A stretch of 64,000 nt of DNA from Chloroflexota bacterium (GTDB lineage: Bacteria > Chloroflexota > UBA6077 > JACCZL01). The notes under the pieces are model-generated. The model saw nothing but the letters and a program-made list of their open reading frames with translations. It searched no databases and was not told the origin of the DNA. Below are positions 9,157 through 17,992 of this stretch, in pieces; the stretch's first letter is position 1, and the number at the start of each line of letters is the position of its first letter. The translations under genes and the position numbers were made by a program. The stretch lies in assembly GCA_020850535.1 (NCBI GenBank), contig JADZEM010000190.1:1-64000 (forward strand), given 5' to 3'.

Positions 9157-10392
9157 TTGATTGTCACGGACCCACGATCCTCGCGCCGCGTCTACCAGAA
9201 CCTCGGCATCTACCTTGCCGGACAGGGCCTCTCGAATATCGGGACGTTCTCCCAGGTGGTGGCGCTCTCCCTGCTCGTCCTCGACCTGAGCGACAGCGGC
9301 CTGGCCCTCGGCGCGACCATGAGCGTGCAGGCCGTGCCGCAGTTGCTGCTCAGCCCCTGGGCCGGCCCGCTGCTGGACCGCGTTCCGCTGCGCCGGCTGA
9401 TGCTGGTCACGGCGCTCGTCGGCCTGCTCCAGGCGGCCACGCTCTCGGTGCTGGCCTTCACGAACCAGATCAGCATGCCCTGGGTCATCGGGCTGGCCCT
9501 GGTGCTTGGCTGCGTCCAGGTCTTCGACCGGCCGGCCGTGCAGGCGTTTCTGGGGGAGATCGTCCCGCGCGAGCAGATCCACCGGGCCGTCAGCCTCGCC
9601 AGCTCGGTGCAGGCGTTCGGCAGGCTCGGGGGGCCGGCCCTCGCCGCCGTCCTCTACGCGTGGCTTGGCCCCGGGCTGGTCTTTGGCGTCAACGCCGCCT
9701 CGTACCTGCTGGTCGTCGCGGCGCTGCTGCTGCTCCGCACCAGCGCGATGTTCCCCCGTGAGCGCCGGCCGGCCCAACGCGGCCAGCTCCGGGATGCACT
9801 GCGCTACGCCTGGAGCATCCCCGCCCTCTGGACGATCCTGCTCGGGAACGCCGTCGTCGGACTGTTCGCGTTCAACTTCCCGACCTTCTTCGCGACGCTC
9901 TCAACGCTCACCTTCGGCCAGCCGCAGCTGTTCGGGATCGCCGAGAGCGTCAACGCGGTGACGGCGGTGCTGGCCGGCCTGCTGCTGGCTCGCTTTCTCC
10001 ACACCCCGACCCGCGTGACGGTCGGCGTGGCCTGCGCGGCGCTCGGCGGGACGCTCGCCTGGGTGGCCGTCGCGCCGACGCCGTGGCTCTTCATTGCCAG
10101 CATGCCGTTCTTCGGCGCGGCGGTTGTCTGCTACACGGCAACGGCGCAATCGCTGGTGCAGCGACACGCCCCCCGTGAGATGGTCGGGCGGATGATGAGC
10201 CTGTTCACCCTCGGCTCGATGGGCACCACGCCGCTCGGCGGGCTGCTGGTGGGATTTGTCACCGACCAGTTTTCGCCGCGCGCCGCCGTCGGGATGGGAG
10301 CGGCCAGCGCGATGCTGGTGGGGGTGGCACTGGTGCTGCACGCACGGTGGGCAGCACGGGCCGAGACGGCATCGGCGTCGGCCACCGCCTGA
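9157..10392 (+). CDS. MFS transporter (EntS/MFS_3-like)
   Basis: 411 aa from TTG 9157, with GGAG about 12 bases upstream and the TATAAT box before it; a longer frame from 9067 would start upstream of the promoter. It has about twelve hydrophobic helices, the loop 2-3 motif DRVPLRR typical of the major facilitator superfamily, and a second-half counterpart (HAPREMVGRMMSL) resembling macrolide/enterobactin exporter-type members. Such proteins usually export small lipophilic molecules using the proton gradient. The substrate cannot be told from sequence. It is transcribed away from the oxidase operon and appears monocistronic. Confidence 0.85.
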   Translation: MIVTDPRSSRRVYQNLGIYLAGQGLSNIGTFSQVVALSLLVLDLSDSGLALGATMSVQAVPQLLLSPWAGPLLDRVPLRRLMLVTALVGLLQAATLSVLAFTNQISMPWVIGLALVLGCVQVFDRPAVQAFLGEIVPREQIHRAVSLASSVQAFGRLGGPALAAVLYAWLGPGLVFGVNAASYLLVVAALLLLRTSAMFPRERRPAQRGQLRDALRYAWSIPALWTILLGNAVVGLFAFNFPTFFATLSTLTFGQPQLFGIAESVNAVTAVLAGLLLARFLHTPTRVTVGVACAALGGTLAWVAVAPTPWLFIASMPFFGAAVVCYTATAQSLVQRHAPREMVGRMMSLFTLGSMGTTPLGGLLVGFVTDQFSPRAAVGMGAASAMLVGVALVLHARWAARAETASASATA

Positions 10393-10532
10393 GCGCACCC
10401 GCCCGGCCGCCTGAGCGCACCCGCCCGGACCGTCGCACGTTGTCGGATAGCGGGCCGGCCGCGCTCCCGTCCAACAACATGCGCCCAGTCCGCGCACAAC
10501 ACGGTATCTTTCTTGACGCCGTTGAGGATCAT

Positions 10533-10970
10533 GTGACCGCTCGAATCATCGCACTCGCGCTCATGCTGGCGCTCCTGGCCGCCTGCTCGCCGGGGCCGGT
10601 CCAGCGCCCGCTCGAAGGCGCACCGGTCGGCGGCGGCGCTGCGCGGCCAGACGGCAGCCCGGCCGCGGATGCCGTGCCGCCAACCGTCTCGCCCAACAAT
10701 GCGTCGCCGGGCCCACTGGCCTCGCCGTCGGCGTCGCCATCGCCGTCGCCGGTCAGCGTCGGCGGCTTCGTCATCGTGGCGACGGACGGCGCCGGTGCAA
10801 ACATGCGCGAGGGACCGTCCACCAGCGCACGGGTCATCACCACGCTGGCCGAGGGGACGCCCGTCGAGACGCTCGGGCAGCCGGTCAACGAGGGGGGCCG
10901 CGCGTGGCAGCAGATCCGCGCCAACGGACGCGACGGCTGGGTCGTGGCCGTGGTGGTGCGCCGCCGCTGA
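10533..10970 (+). CDS. SH3b-domain lipoprotein
   Basis: 145 aa from GTG 10533 with GAGGA just upstream. An N-terminal signal peptide (ARIIALALMLALLAAC) ends in a lipobox with Cys about residue 18, so it is exported and lipid-anchored. A Ser/Pro/Ala linker of ~55 residues follows. The C-terminal ~65 residues are one bacterial SH3 domain (GANMREGPSTSARV ... RDGWVVAVVV). SH3b domains bind cell-wall or protein ligands. No enzymatic domain is present, so it is likely a surface binding or adaptor lipoprotein. The domain is related to those in the proteins at 2721 and 61183. Confidence 0.8.
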   Translation: MTARIIALALMLALLAACSPGPVQRPLEGAPVGGGAARPDGSPAADAVPPTVSPNNASPGPLASPSASPSPSPVSVGGFVIVATDGAGANMREGPSTSARVITTLAEGTPVETLGQPVNEGGRAWQQIRANGRDGWVVAVVVRRR

Positions 10971-11032
10971 CACCTTGATGCGCCGGGTCCAGGTGTCCAG
11001 CGGGCGTTAGCAAAGCCTCTGAAGACTGTTTA

Positions 11033-11049
11033 CAGGTTGTCAATACCTG
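11033..11049. promoter_or_regulatory. Small inverted repeat upstream of secreted protein gene
   Basis: CAGGT and ACCTG separated by seven bases, overlapping a TTGTCA hexamer that could be a -35. No convincing -10 follows at the right distance. It could be an operator but is short enough to occur by chance. Confidence 0.25.
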
Positions 11050-11176
11050 CAGGCGGCCGGCTCGGTACGGTTATCTCAAGACACTTGACCGAGCCTGCCC
11101 GAACGCGCCTGGCCCGATCTGCTCGCCTGCCAGCACGGTCATCTGACGCGGCCCGGTCCGGACGGGAGTCCGTACC

Positions 11177-12025
11177 ATGCACCAGCTTCATGCGCACGGA
11201 TGGCGGCGGCTGGCGGCCGTGGGCCTCGGCGGGGGGCTCCTGCTCACGGGCGGCTGGTACGCCTACGCGCACACCGCCGCGCCGGATCTGACACGCGGCG
11301 TCCTCGCGCAGGAGGTCGCCGTCACCCTGACAGCGGTTCCCACGCCGGAGCCGCCAACGGCCACCACACAGACGCTGCCGCTCACCGTGTCGCCGGCCGC
11401 GTCGCCGGTCCCAGGACAGCCGGCCCGCCCGGCGACGAGACCAGCCGCGACGCCGGCCGCTAACCCGAACTCGCGCCGCCCGGCTGGCGAGGTCACGGCG
11501 ATCTCGCAGGAGCCGGCCAGCTTCACGATCCGCACGGCGGCCGGCGAGACGCAGACCTACCGCGTCCTCCAGACCACCGTCTTCGCGGCCGGGCGTGACC
11601 GGCCGTATCGCTTCGATCTGCTGAAGGTGGGCGACACGGTCAGCGTGGCGACCGGCGGACAGGGCAAGAAGCAAGGTCCGCAGACCGCCGAGCCATCCGG
11701 CCGGACGCCCGGGCAGGGCCAGCCTGCCAGCCCGAAGCCGCGCGCGGGCCAGGGCCAGGGTGCGGTCGCGAACCCACGCGCCGCCATCCGCGCCGCCCAG
11801 GCCAGCGGCGAGACGGCTGCCCGCACGGTGATGGTTCACCCGGCCGGCGAGCCTGCCCGGCCGGGCGGCGGGAAGAAGTCCGGCGGGCAGAGCGGGAGCG
11901 GCCAGCGAAATCGGCCGGCTCCAGTCGCCTCCCCAACGCCGGGCCTCGGCGCAAACGGGCAACCAACGACCAGCCAACCGATCACCAGCCAGACACACGG
12001 GGGGAGCCATGGCACTGGACAGTGA
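11177..12025 (+). CDS. Secreted Pro/Gln-rich protein with small OB-like domain
   Basis: 282 aa, ATG 11177. The N-terminus has a basic start and one hydrophobic helix (~residues 12-33), which is a signal peptide or anchor; an Ala/Pro/Thr linker follows. Residues ~97-160 (GEVTAISQEPASFTIR ... LLKVGDTVSV) resemble the small beta-barrel (DUF5666-like) domain of exported bacterial proteins. The last ~120 residues are low-complexity Gly/Gln/Pro/Ala. The 3' end overlaps the next start (12009) by 17 bases, so it is probably co-transcribed with the DUF1800 and DUF1501 genes. Function is unknown; a secreted structural or binding role is likely. Confidence 0.7.
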   Translation: MHQLHAHGWRRLAAVGLGGGLLLTGGWYAYAHTAAPDLTRGVLAQEVAVTLTAVPTPEPPTATTQTLPLTVSPAASPVPGQPARPATRPAATPAANPNSRRPAGEVTAISQEPASFTIRTAAGETQTYRVLQTTVFAAGRDRPYRFDLLKVGDTVSVATGGQGKKQGPQTAEPSGRTPGQGQPASPKPRAGQGQGAVANPRAAIRAAQASGETAARTVMVHPAGEPARPGGGKKSGGQSGSGQRNRPAPVASPTPGLGANGQPTTSQPITSQTHGGSHGTGQ

Positions 12026-13277
12026 GCGCGCACGCATCGCCCATCTCCTGCGCCGAGCCGGCTTCGGCCCGAGCGAGCGCGACCTGACCGAGTACACCGC
12101 CCTCGGCTTCGACGGCGCGGTGAGACGGCTGGTGGACTACGAGTCGATCCCGGAGACCCCGGACCGCGTCCTGGCCGAGGAGGTCGGGCTGCAGGTCTGG
12201 TGGCTCAGCAAGATGCTGCACACCAGCCGCCCGCTCCAGGAGAAGATGACGCTGTTCTGGCACGGGCTGCTGACCTCGGGCATCCAGAAGGTCAAAGATC
12301 CGAACGCGATGCAGGCCCAGAACCACCTGCTGCGGACGCACGCGCTGGGGCAGTATGGCCCCCTGCTCCGGGCGATCTCGCGCGACGGCGCGATGATCCG
12401 CTGGCTCGATCTGCAAACCAACCGCAAGGGCGCCCCGAACGAGAACTACGCCCGCGAGCTGCTGGAGCTGTTCACGCTGGGCATCGGCAACTACACCGAA
12501 GATGACGTGGACGAGATCGCGCGGGCGTTCACCGGCTGGTCGGCCACGCCTGATGGTCGCTTCCAGTTCCTCCCCAACCAGCACGATGCTGGCGTCAAGA
12601 CGATCCTCGGGCAGACCGGCCCCTTCGACGGCGACGCTGTCAGCGACATACTGGCCGCCCACCCGCAGACGGCCCGCTTCATTTCCACGAAGCTGTTCCG
12701 GTTCTTCGCGTATCCATCTCCCGAGCCGGAGGTCATCGACCGGCTGGCCGCCGTCTACAGGCAGTCGAGCGGCTCGATCGAGGCCGTGGTCGAAGCGATC
12801 TTCCGCTCGCCGGAGTTTGTCTCGGAGCGGGCGTACCGCGCCCTCATCAAGAGCCCGACCGAGCTGGTGGTGGGCGCGCTGCGAGCGCTCGGCGCGGAGA
12901 GCGTGCCGCCTCAGGCCGTCCAGACGATGCGCCTGCTCGGCCAGGAGCTGTTCAACCCGCCGAACGTGGCCGGCTGGTTCGGGCACCGCAGCTGGATCAA
13001 CGCCAGCACGCTGCTGGGGCGCTTCAACGTCCTCGGCACGCTGGCCACCGGTCTCGGCAACCCGAACCTCGGCGGCCAGCCCGTCCCGACCCTGTTCGGC
13101 AACGCGACCAGCCCGGCCGACCGCGTCCAGCGCGTGCTCGACTTGCTGCTGGACGGCGAGGCCGCCCCCGACGAGCGCGACGCCCTCCTGGCCTACGCCG
13201 ACCAGGCCCGCCGACCGGAGCAGCTCAAGGGGCTGTTCCGGGTCGCGCTGACGCTGCCGGCGTATCAGCTCAATTGA
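12009..13277 (+). CDS. DUF1800 family protein
   Basis: 422 aa, ATG 12009 with GGGGGAG 8 bases upstream. The N-terminal IAHLLRRAGFGPSE, the middle block MTLFWHGLLTSG and NENYARELLELFTLG, and the later FNPPNVAGW are the hallmark blocks of the DUF1800 family (about 400-500 aa). No signal peptide is obvious in the first residues. DUF1800 genes commonly precede a DUF1501 gene, as here. The pair has been linked to secretion or surface structures in several phyla, but its biochemical role is not established. It overlaps the preceding secreted-protein gene. Confidence 0.88.
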   Translation: MALDSERARIAHLLRRAGFGPSERDLTEYTALGFDGAVRRLVDYESIPETPDRVLAEEVGLQVWWLSKMLHTSRPLQEKMTLFWHGLLTSGIQKVKDPNAMQAQNHLLRTHALGQYGPLLRAISRDGAMIRWLDLQTNRKGAPNENYARELLELFTLGIGNYTEDDVDEIARAFTGWSATPDGRFQFLPNQHDAGVKTILGQTGPFDGDAVSDILAAHPQTARFISTKLFRFFAYPSPEPEVIDRLAAVYRQSSGSIEAVVEAIFRSPEFVSERAYRALIKSPTELVVGALRALGAESVPPQAVQTMRLLGQELFNPPNVAGWFGHRSWINASTLLGRFNVLGTLATGLGNPNLGGQPVPTLFGNATSPADRVQRVLDLLLDGEAAPDERDALLAYADQARRPEQLKGLFRVALTLPAYQLN

Positions 13278-13301
13278 TGCTGGTGCACGGCCACATGGAG
13301 T

Positions 13302-13348
13302 TTCACCCCCTCACCCCCCGGCCCGCTGCGCGGCGGGGGGTGAGGGGC
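13302..13348. repeat. REP-like palindrome between DUF1800 and DUF1501 genes
   Basis: A C-rich arm (CCCCCTCACCCCCCGGCCCG) and the facing arm ending GGGGGGTGAGGGG can form a long GC hairpin. The same kind of palindrome recurs at 20630, 23833, 32643 and 61123. It may attenuate between the two genes or be a dispersed element only. Confidence 0.6.
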
Positions 13349-13367
13349 ATTTCGGAGGACACACGCC

Positions 13368-14624
13368 ATGATCGTGGAGCGACGCGAGTTCTTGAAGCAC
13401 GGGGTCGGGCTGGTGACGGCTGGCCTCGTCGTGCCGTCCTTCCTGGCGGAGACGGCGCGCTTCCTTGACGGGGGCGTCTCGGTCGCCCAGGCAGCTACGC
13501 GTGCCGGAGATCCCTCCCGCAAGATCCTGGTCGTCGTGCTGCTGGCCGGCGGCAACGACGGCATCAACACGCTGGTCCCGTACGGCGATCCGCTCTACTA
13601 CCAGGGCCGCCCCTCCATCGCGGTCCCCCGCGAGCAGGTCTTGAAGCTGGACGACCGCGTTGGGCTGAGCCCGGCGCTCAAGAACCTGAAGGCGCGCTAC
13701 GACCGGGGCCAGGTCGCCGTGGTGCAGGGCGTCGGCTACCCGAACCCGAACCGGTCCCACTTCCGCGCGATGGACATCTGGCAGACGGCCGTCCCAGACC
13801 GCATCGAGCCGACCGGCTGGCTCGGACGCTACCTCCAGACGTGCGGCTGCGGCACCGACAAGCACCTGGAGGGCATCTCCGTCGGCACGACGGTCCAGAA
13901 GTCGTTCTGGACCGAGCTGACGCTGGTCCCGGCCATCTCGAACCTCGCGGCGTTCCAGTTCGGCGGGCCGCGCGCCAACCCGGCCGCGCGGTCCTACGAG
14001 GTCGAGGCCCTGCGGCGCGCGATCGGCCAGTCACGGGGCCGGCCGGAGGAGGAGTTTCTGCGGCAGGCGACCCAGATCGCCCTGGACGACGCCGACACGC
14101 TCGGGCAGGTGGCGCAGGGCTACCAGACCAGTGTGGACTACCCGCAGAGCCCCATCGGCGAGAGCCTCAAGACGATTGCCCAGGTCATCGCGGGGGACGT
14201 CGGCACGCGGGTCTTCTTCGCCACGCTGGGCGGCTTCGACACTCACGCCAACCAGAGCGCCACGCAGCAGCGGCTCCTGACCGAGCTTGACGGTTCGATT
14301 GAGGCGTTCATGCAGGACGTCGAGCGGCTCCAGCGCCAGGACGACGTGCTGCTGATGACGTTCTCGGAGTTCGGGCGGCGGGTCAACGAGAACGCCAGCA
14401 ACGGCACCGACCACGGCACCGCCGAGCCGCTGTTCATGGTCGGCGGCGGGGTCAAGGGCGGGCTGCACGGCCGCTACCCGAGCCTCTCGGACCTGGACCG
14501 CTTCGACCTGAAGCACACCACCGACTTCCGCACCGTCTACAGCTCGGTGCTCCAGGACTGGCTGAGCGTCGCGCCCGACGCGATCCTGGGCGGGACGTTC
14601 GGGAAGCTGCCGGTGGTGGCCTGA
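13368..14624 (+). CDS. DUF1501 family protein, Tat-exported
   Basis: 418 aa, ATG 13368, preceded by GGAGGACACACGCC. It starts MIVERREFLKHG, a twin-arginine motif followed by a hydrophobic stretch, so export by the Tat pathway is likely. The mature part has the DUF1501 blocks ILVVVLLAGGNDGINTLVP, NRSHFRAMDIWQ and FSEFGRRVNEN...GTDHGTAEP, the last resembling metal-binding residues of the alkaline-phosphatase/sulfatase superfamily. Its length is typical. It is the partner of the DUF1800 gene 90 bases upstream. The enzymatic activity is not established; a metallo-hydrolase fold is an inference from the family. Confidence 0.88.
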   Translation: MIVERREFLKHGVGLVTAGLVVPSFLAETARFLDGGVSVAQAATRAGDPSRKILVVVLLAGGNDGINTLVPYGDPLYYQGRPSIAVPREQVLKLDDRVGLSPALKNLKARYDRGQVAVVQGVGYPNPNRSHFRAMDIWQTAVPDRIEPTGWLGRYLQTCGCGTDKHLEGISVGTTVQKSFWTELTLVPAISNLAAFQFGGPRANPAARSYEVEALRRAIGQSRGRPEEEFLRQATQIALDDADTLGQVAQGYQTSVDYPQSPIGESLKTIAQVIAGDVGTRVFFATLGGFDTHANQSATQQRLLTELDGSIEAFMQDVERLQRQDDVLLMTFSEFGRRVNENASNGTDHGTAEPLFMVGGGVKGGLHGRYPSLSDLDRFDLKHTTDFRTVYSSVLQDWLSVAPDAILGGTFGKLPVVA

Positions 14625-14685
14625 CAGGCAGGCGCTCCCAGGGGGCTGTGCTGTATACCCAAATCTGTGCCCCAGGCCGGGCGGG

Positions 14686-15777
14686 TCAGCCGCGCCCGCC
14701 GCCCGGCAGCGCCGGCTCCCGCAAGGCTGGCATCACCTCGTCGGCGAACAGGCGCATCGAGCGGCGCGCGCCCTCAGCCGAGATCCCGCCGAAGTTCATC
14801 CAGCAGACCAGCTCGCCCACGCCGGCCGCGCGCAGCTCCAGCGCCTTGCGCCGGACCGTCTCCGGCGAGCCGACCAGCAGGCAGGTGTCTACCAGATCCT
14901 CCCACCGCAGCGCCGAGACGCGTTCCGCCGAGGCTGCCGCCGCCGCCCGGACCGGCTCGCTCAGGCCACGCAGCCCGTCGGGGCTGATCGAGCGAGCGTA
15001 GGCATCCAGGTACCAGCGCTCGGCAGCCTCGGCCTCGGCACGGGCCTGCTCGTCGGTCGGCGCGACGTAGACGTGCTTGGTGACGATCCACCGCGCGAGC
15101 AGGCTGGCGATCTGGGCCTCGGTCTGGCCGCCCTGGCGGAGCGCCGTCACGTACGTCTCGCGCTGGCGAAGCACCGGGTCGATCGGCGTGAACAGGCCCG
15201 AGCTCATGATGGCGTAGCCGTGCTGGCCGGCCCAGGCCAGGCTCTCAGTGCTGGTCACGGCGAATGCCAGCGGCGGATGGGGGCGGGTGCGCGGCTTCGG
15301 GTAGACGGGGATGCCGTCGATCTGCCAGTGCCGCCCCTGGAAGCTGACGCGCTCCTCGGTCCAGGCGCGCAGCAACACCTCGACGCCCTCTTCCATCCGC
15401 GTACGGCTCTCGTCCTGCGGGACGCCGTGCCCGAGAAACTCGATGGGGCGGTTGCCGCGCCCCAGCCCGACCACCAGCCGGCCGCCGCTCAGGATGTCCA
15501 GGGTGGCCGTCTCCTCGGCCAGCCGCAGCGGATGGTGGAACGGCAGCACGTAGACGGCCATGCCGAGGGTGATCCGCTCGGTACGCGCGGCGACGGACGA
15601 GAGCAGGACGCTCGGAGCCGACGACAGGCCGTAGTCCGAGTAGTGGTGCTCGGTGAGCCAGATCGAGTCAAACCCAAGCTGCTCCGAGAGCACCATCTGA
15701 TCGACTTCCTCGGTCAGGATCGCGTCCGCTGGCCGGTCTGGCGTCGCCTGGACAAAGTAGTAGGTGCCGACACGCAT
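14686..15777 (-). CDS. LLM-class (luciferase-like) flavin-dependent oxidoreductase
   Basis: 363 aa, ATG 15777 with a GGAGAGGA site upstream. The start MRVGTYYFVQ, then GFDSIWLTEHHYSDYG, RITLGMAVYVLPFHHPLRLA and GGRLVVGLGRGN are classic for the bacterial luciferase-like superfamily using FMN or F420. The barrel is complete. Substrate is not predictable: members include alkanal monooxygenases and F420-dependent dehydrogenases. It converges with the DUF1501 gene, ends 61 bases from it, and stands alone as a transcription unit. Confidence 0.88.
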   Translation of the reverse strand: MRVGTYYFVQATPDRPADAILTEEVDQMVLSEQLGFDSIWLTEHHYSDYGLSSAPSVLLSSVAARTERITLGMAVYVLPFHHPLRLAEETATLDILSGGRLVVGLGRGNRPIEFLGHGVPQDESRTRMEEGVEVLLRAWTEERVSFQGRHWQIDGIPVYPKPRTRPHPPLAFAVTSTESLAWAGQHGYAIMSSGLFTPIDPVLRQRETYVTALRQGGQTEAQIASLLARWIVTKHVYVAPTDEQARAEAEAAERWYLDAYARSISPDGLRGLSEPVRAAAAASAERVSALRWEDLVDTCLLVGSPETVRRKALELRAAGVGELVCWMNFGGISAEGARRSMRLFADEVMPALREPALPGGGRG

Positions 15778-15966
15778 GGTCGAGGATCCTCTCCGCTGGG
15801 GATCGCGAGGTGGCCCACGCTGGCTGACCCACGCTGGCCGATCCGGGCGCGCATGCAGGCAGGGCGACCGGCGCCACGTCCATGCTATCGGCTCGTCTGC
15901 GCTGCATGCACGAGCCGACGGGCCGATGGCAGGGCGATTGCATGTTGATGTCGTCGTGCCGCCTCG

Positions 15967-16096
15967 TCGGGGCTTGAAAGCCCCGCCTACAGTCATTCAG
16001 TCGCTGCGCGACGCTCCAGTCGCACCAGTGCCTGCCGTTCCCGACGGCCGTCGCGCAGCGACTGAATGCGTGTAGGCGGGGGTTTCAACCCCCGAC
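15967..16096. repeat. Long imperfect hairpin element
   Basis: Two ~46-base arms face each other. The left arm (15967-16012) contains GGGGCTTGAAAGCCCCGCC and CAGTCGCTGCGCGAC; the right arm (16049-16095) contains GTCGCGCAGCGACTG and GGGGGTTTCAACCCCCG. Both ends also fold locally. It lies in the ~490-base gap between the divergent LLM and LVIVD genes, and I see no gene in that gap. It resembles a non-autonomous mobile or REP-type element (no target duplications checked). Confidence 0.7.
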
Positions 16097-16263
16097 CGCC
16101 CGTTCCATGATGCTTCGGGGACACCAATGAACAGGCAATCGCCCTGGGGCCGATGGACCGACGCACTACACTGGGGTGCGGGTCATGGTGGACGCCGTCT
16201 GCGCGGCGCGCCCCCGATCCGAGGTGCGCTGCACGGTCGGCACGGTTTGCAAGGAGGCACGGC

Positions 16264-17451
16264 ATGGCAGCATCGGCGGACACCCGGGGCGCGGCGCTCG
16301 ACGCGCACGGCGAGCCACAGGCGCGCAATCTGCGGCTCGTCGGCCACTGTCCGATGGACGGGCGCGGCGATGGCATGCACATCAACCTGAAGGATGGGCA
16401 CGCCTTCTTCGCGCACATGGGCGAGAACGGCATCGGCACCTCCATCGTCGACGTCCGCGATCCGTCGCAGCCGCGCCTCGTGAAGCAGTTGATGGTCCCG
16501 CCGGGCGTCCATTCGCACAAGGTCCAGATCGTGGACGACATCCTGCTCATCAACTACGAGCGGATGGGCAAGGGCGACGCCCCCGTCGGGCTCAAAGTCT
16601 TCGACGTCTCGACGGTGACCGGGCCGCGCGAGATCGGGTTCCTGCCGATGACGGGCAAGGGCGTCCATCGGATGACCTACTGGGAGCCGCCGTACGCGTA
16701 CCTCGCCGGCAGCGACGAGGGTTGGACGGACCAGTTCCTGATCGTCGTCGATCTGTCCGATCCGACACAGCCGCGCGAGGTCGGGCGGTGGTGGATGCCG
16801 GGCATGCACGCGGCCGGCGGCGAGCAGTTGAACCTGCCCCCGGGCCGCTCGTCGAAGCTGCACCATGCCATCGTGCGGGGGAATCGTGCCTACTGCGGCT
16901 GGTGGGACCAGGGGCTGGTGATCCTCGACATCTCGGATGTGACGCGCCCGACGCTGGTGAGCCACCTCGACTTCGGGGCCGACGTGAGCGGCGCGACGCA
17001 CACGGCGTGCCCGCTCCCGGGCCGCGACATCCTGGTGGTGACGGACGAGTGCGTCCACAACGACTGCCAGGGCGTCCCAAAGCAGGTCCGGGTGGTGGAC
17101 ATCGCCGACGACCGCGCCCCGAAGGTGCTCAGCCTGTTCTCGGTGCCGGACGAGGCCGACTTCTGCTCGCGGGGCGGGCGGTTCGGGCCGCACAACATCC
17201 ACGAGATGCGCCCGGGCACGCTGAGCGATCCGAACACGATCTACCTGACCTACTTCAACGGCGGGCTGCGCGTCCACGACGTGACGGACCCGGCCGCCCC
17301 GCGCGAGATCGCCTACTTCGTGCCCGAAGCGCCGCCCGGACGCACGAGCATCCAGTTCAACGACCTGATCGTGGACCAGGACGGGCTGATCTACGTCAGC
17401 GACCGCTACGCGGGAGGGCTCTACATCTTCGAGCTGACGGGCCGCTCGTAA
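16264..17451 (+). CDS. LVIVD-repeat beta-propeller-like protein
   Basis: 395 aa from ATG 16264, chosen because a strong AAGGAGG lies 7 bases upstream; longer frames start inside the repeat-bearing gap. There are several repeats of the LVIVD type (e.g. TSIVDVRDPSQPRLV, FLIVVDLSDPTQPREVG, LVILDISDVTRPTLV, RVVDIADDRAPKVL, LRVHDVTDPAAPREI), which build a propeller. Conserved His/Cys/Asp between blades (HSHKV, HNDCQGVP, FGPHNIHE) hint at metal binding. No signal peptide is visible. It may be a binding protein or, by distant similarity, related to selenium-binding or cleavage-oxygenase propellers; the substrate is unknown. A strong hairpin follows the gene. Confidence 0.82.
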   Translation: MAASADTRGAALDAHGEPQARNLRLVGHCPMDGRGDGMHINLKDGHAFFAHMGENGIGTSIVDVRDPSQPRLVKQLMVPPGVHSHKVQIVDDILLINYERMGKGDAPVGLKVFDVSTVTGPREIGFLPMTGKGVHRMTYWEPPYAYLAGSDEGWTDQFLIVVDLSDPTQPREVGRWWMPGMHAAGGEQLNLPPGRSSKLHHAIVRGNRAYCGWWDQGLVILDISDVTRPTLVSHLDFGADVSGATHTACPLPGRDILVVTDECVHNDCQGVPKQVRVVDIADDRAPKVLSLFSVPDEADFCSRGGRFGPHNIHEMRPGTLSDPNTIYLTYFNGGLRVHDVTDPAAPREIAYFVPEAPPGRTSIQFNDLIVDQDGLIYVSDRYAGGLYIFELTGRS

Positions 17452-17517
17452 GCAGAAGGCACTCCGGCCCGCACTGAACACGGCGCGTCCGAGTGAGTAC
17501 GTCGCGGCATTGGCACA

Positions 17518-17557
17518 TGAAGAGGCGGCCCCTTCGATGCAAGGGGCCGCCTCTTCA
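17518..17557. terminator. Bidirectional hairpin terminator
   Basis: A perfect 17-base stem (starting TGAAGAGGCGGCCCCTT) with a six-base loop lies between the convergent LVIVD gene and the capsid island. The flanks are not U-rich, so efficiency is uncertain, but position and stability fit a shared terminator. Confidence 0.7.
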
Positions 17558-17583
17558 TCATCCTGGCTAGCTGCTGGCCGAGC

Positions 17584-17880
17584 CTACCGCCGCAGCACCA
17601 CGAACGTCCAGGTTGCCGAGGCCGGGTTGATCGCGCCCGCCGAGGCGTTCGTCGTCCGCAGCTTGAACGAGCCGTTCGCCACCGTGTGGCAGCCCTGCAC
17701 CGCGATGCCCGCCTCCAGCGTGGCCGGCGGCGTCGCCAGCACCACGTCCCCGCTCTTGACCAGCGTGCTCGTCACGTCCGTGTCCACGCTCGCCACCGCC
17801 GTGTGGTTCGCCGGGTCAACCGTGGCCGTGAAGCTGAACCCGCTCGTGTAGACCGTCCCGCCAAACTCCGCCACTGGCAT
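17584..17880 (-). CDS. Small beta-rich phage-type structural protein
   Basis: 98 aa, ATG 17880 with AAGGAGG 7 bases upstream. The sequence is almost all beta-strand-like, with alternating V/T/A, and contains SGDVVLATPPATLEAGIAV and ASATWTFVVLRR. That pattern is seen in small proteins encoded just after major capsid genes (decoration, fibre or stopper-like). One Cys. It is the last gene of the five-gene capsid island. I recognise the type, not a named family. An outer decoration protein is the best guess. Confidence 0.6.
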   Translation of the reverse strand: MPVAEFGGTVYTSGFSFTATVDPANHTAVASVDTDVTSTLVKSGDVVLATPPATLEAGIAVQGCHTVANGSFKLRTTNASAGAINPASATWTFVVLRR

Positions 17881-17894
17881 GGTGTGCCCTCCTT

Positions 17895-17990
17895 CGTCGG
17901 GCGGTCGTGGGCCATGGATCGTGGATGGTAGGGAGGAGCCGAGGGAGATCCCCACCACCCACGATCTACGACCCACGACCGACGCGGCAG
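17895..17990. repeat. Degenerate heptamer repeats in capsid island gap
   Basis: The 112-base gap between the major capsid gene and the small beta-rich gene holds GGGCCATGGATCGTGG on one side and CCCACGATCTACGACCCACG on the other. These are members of the seven-base repeat family (GGGTCGT and variants), arranged as an inverted pair. Confidence 0.6.
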
Positions 17991-17992
17991 CG

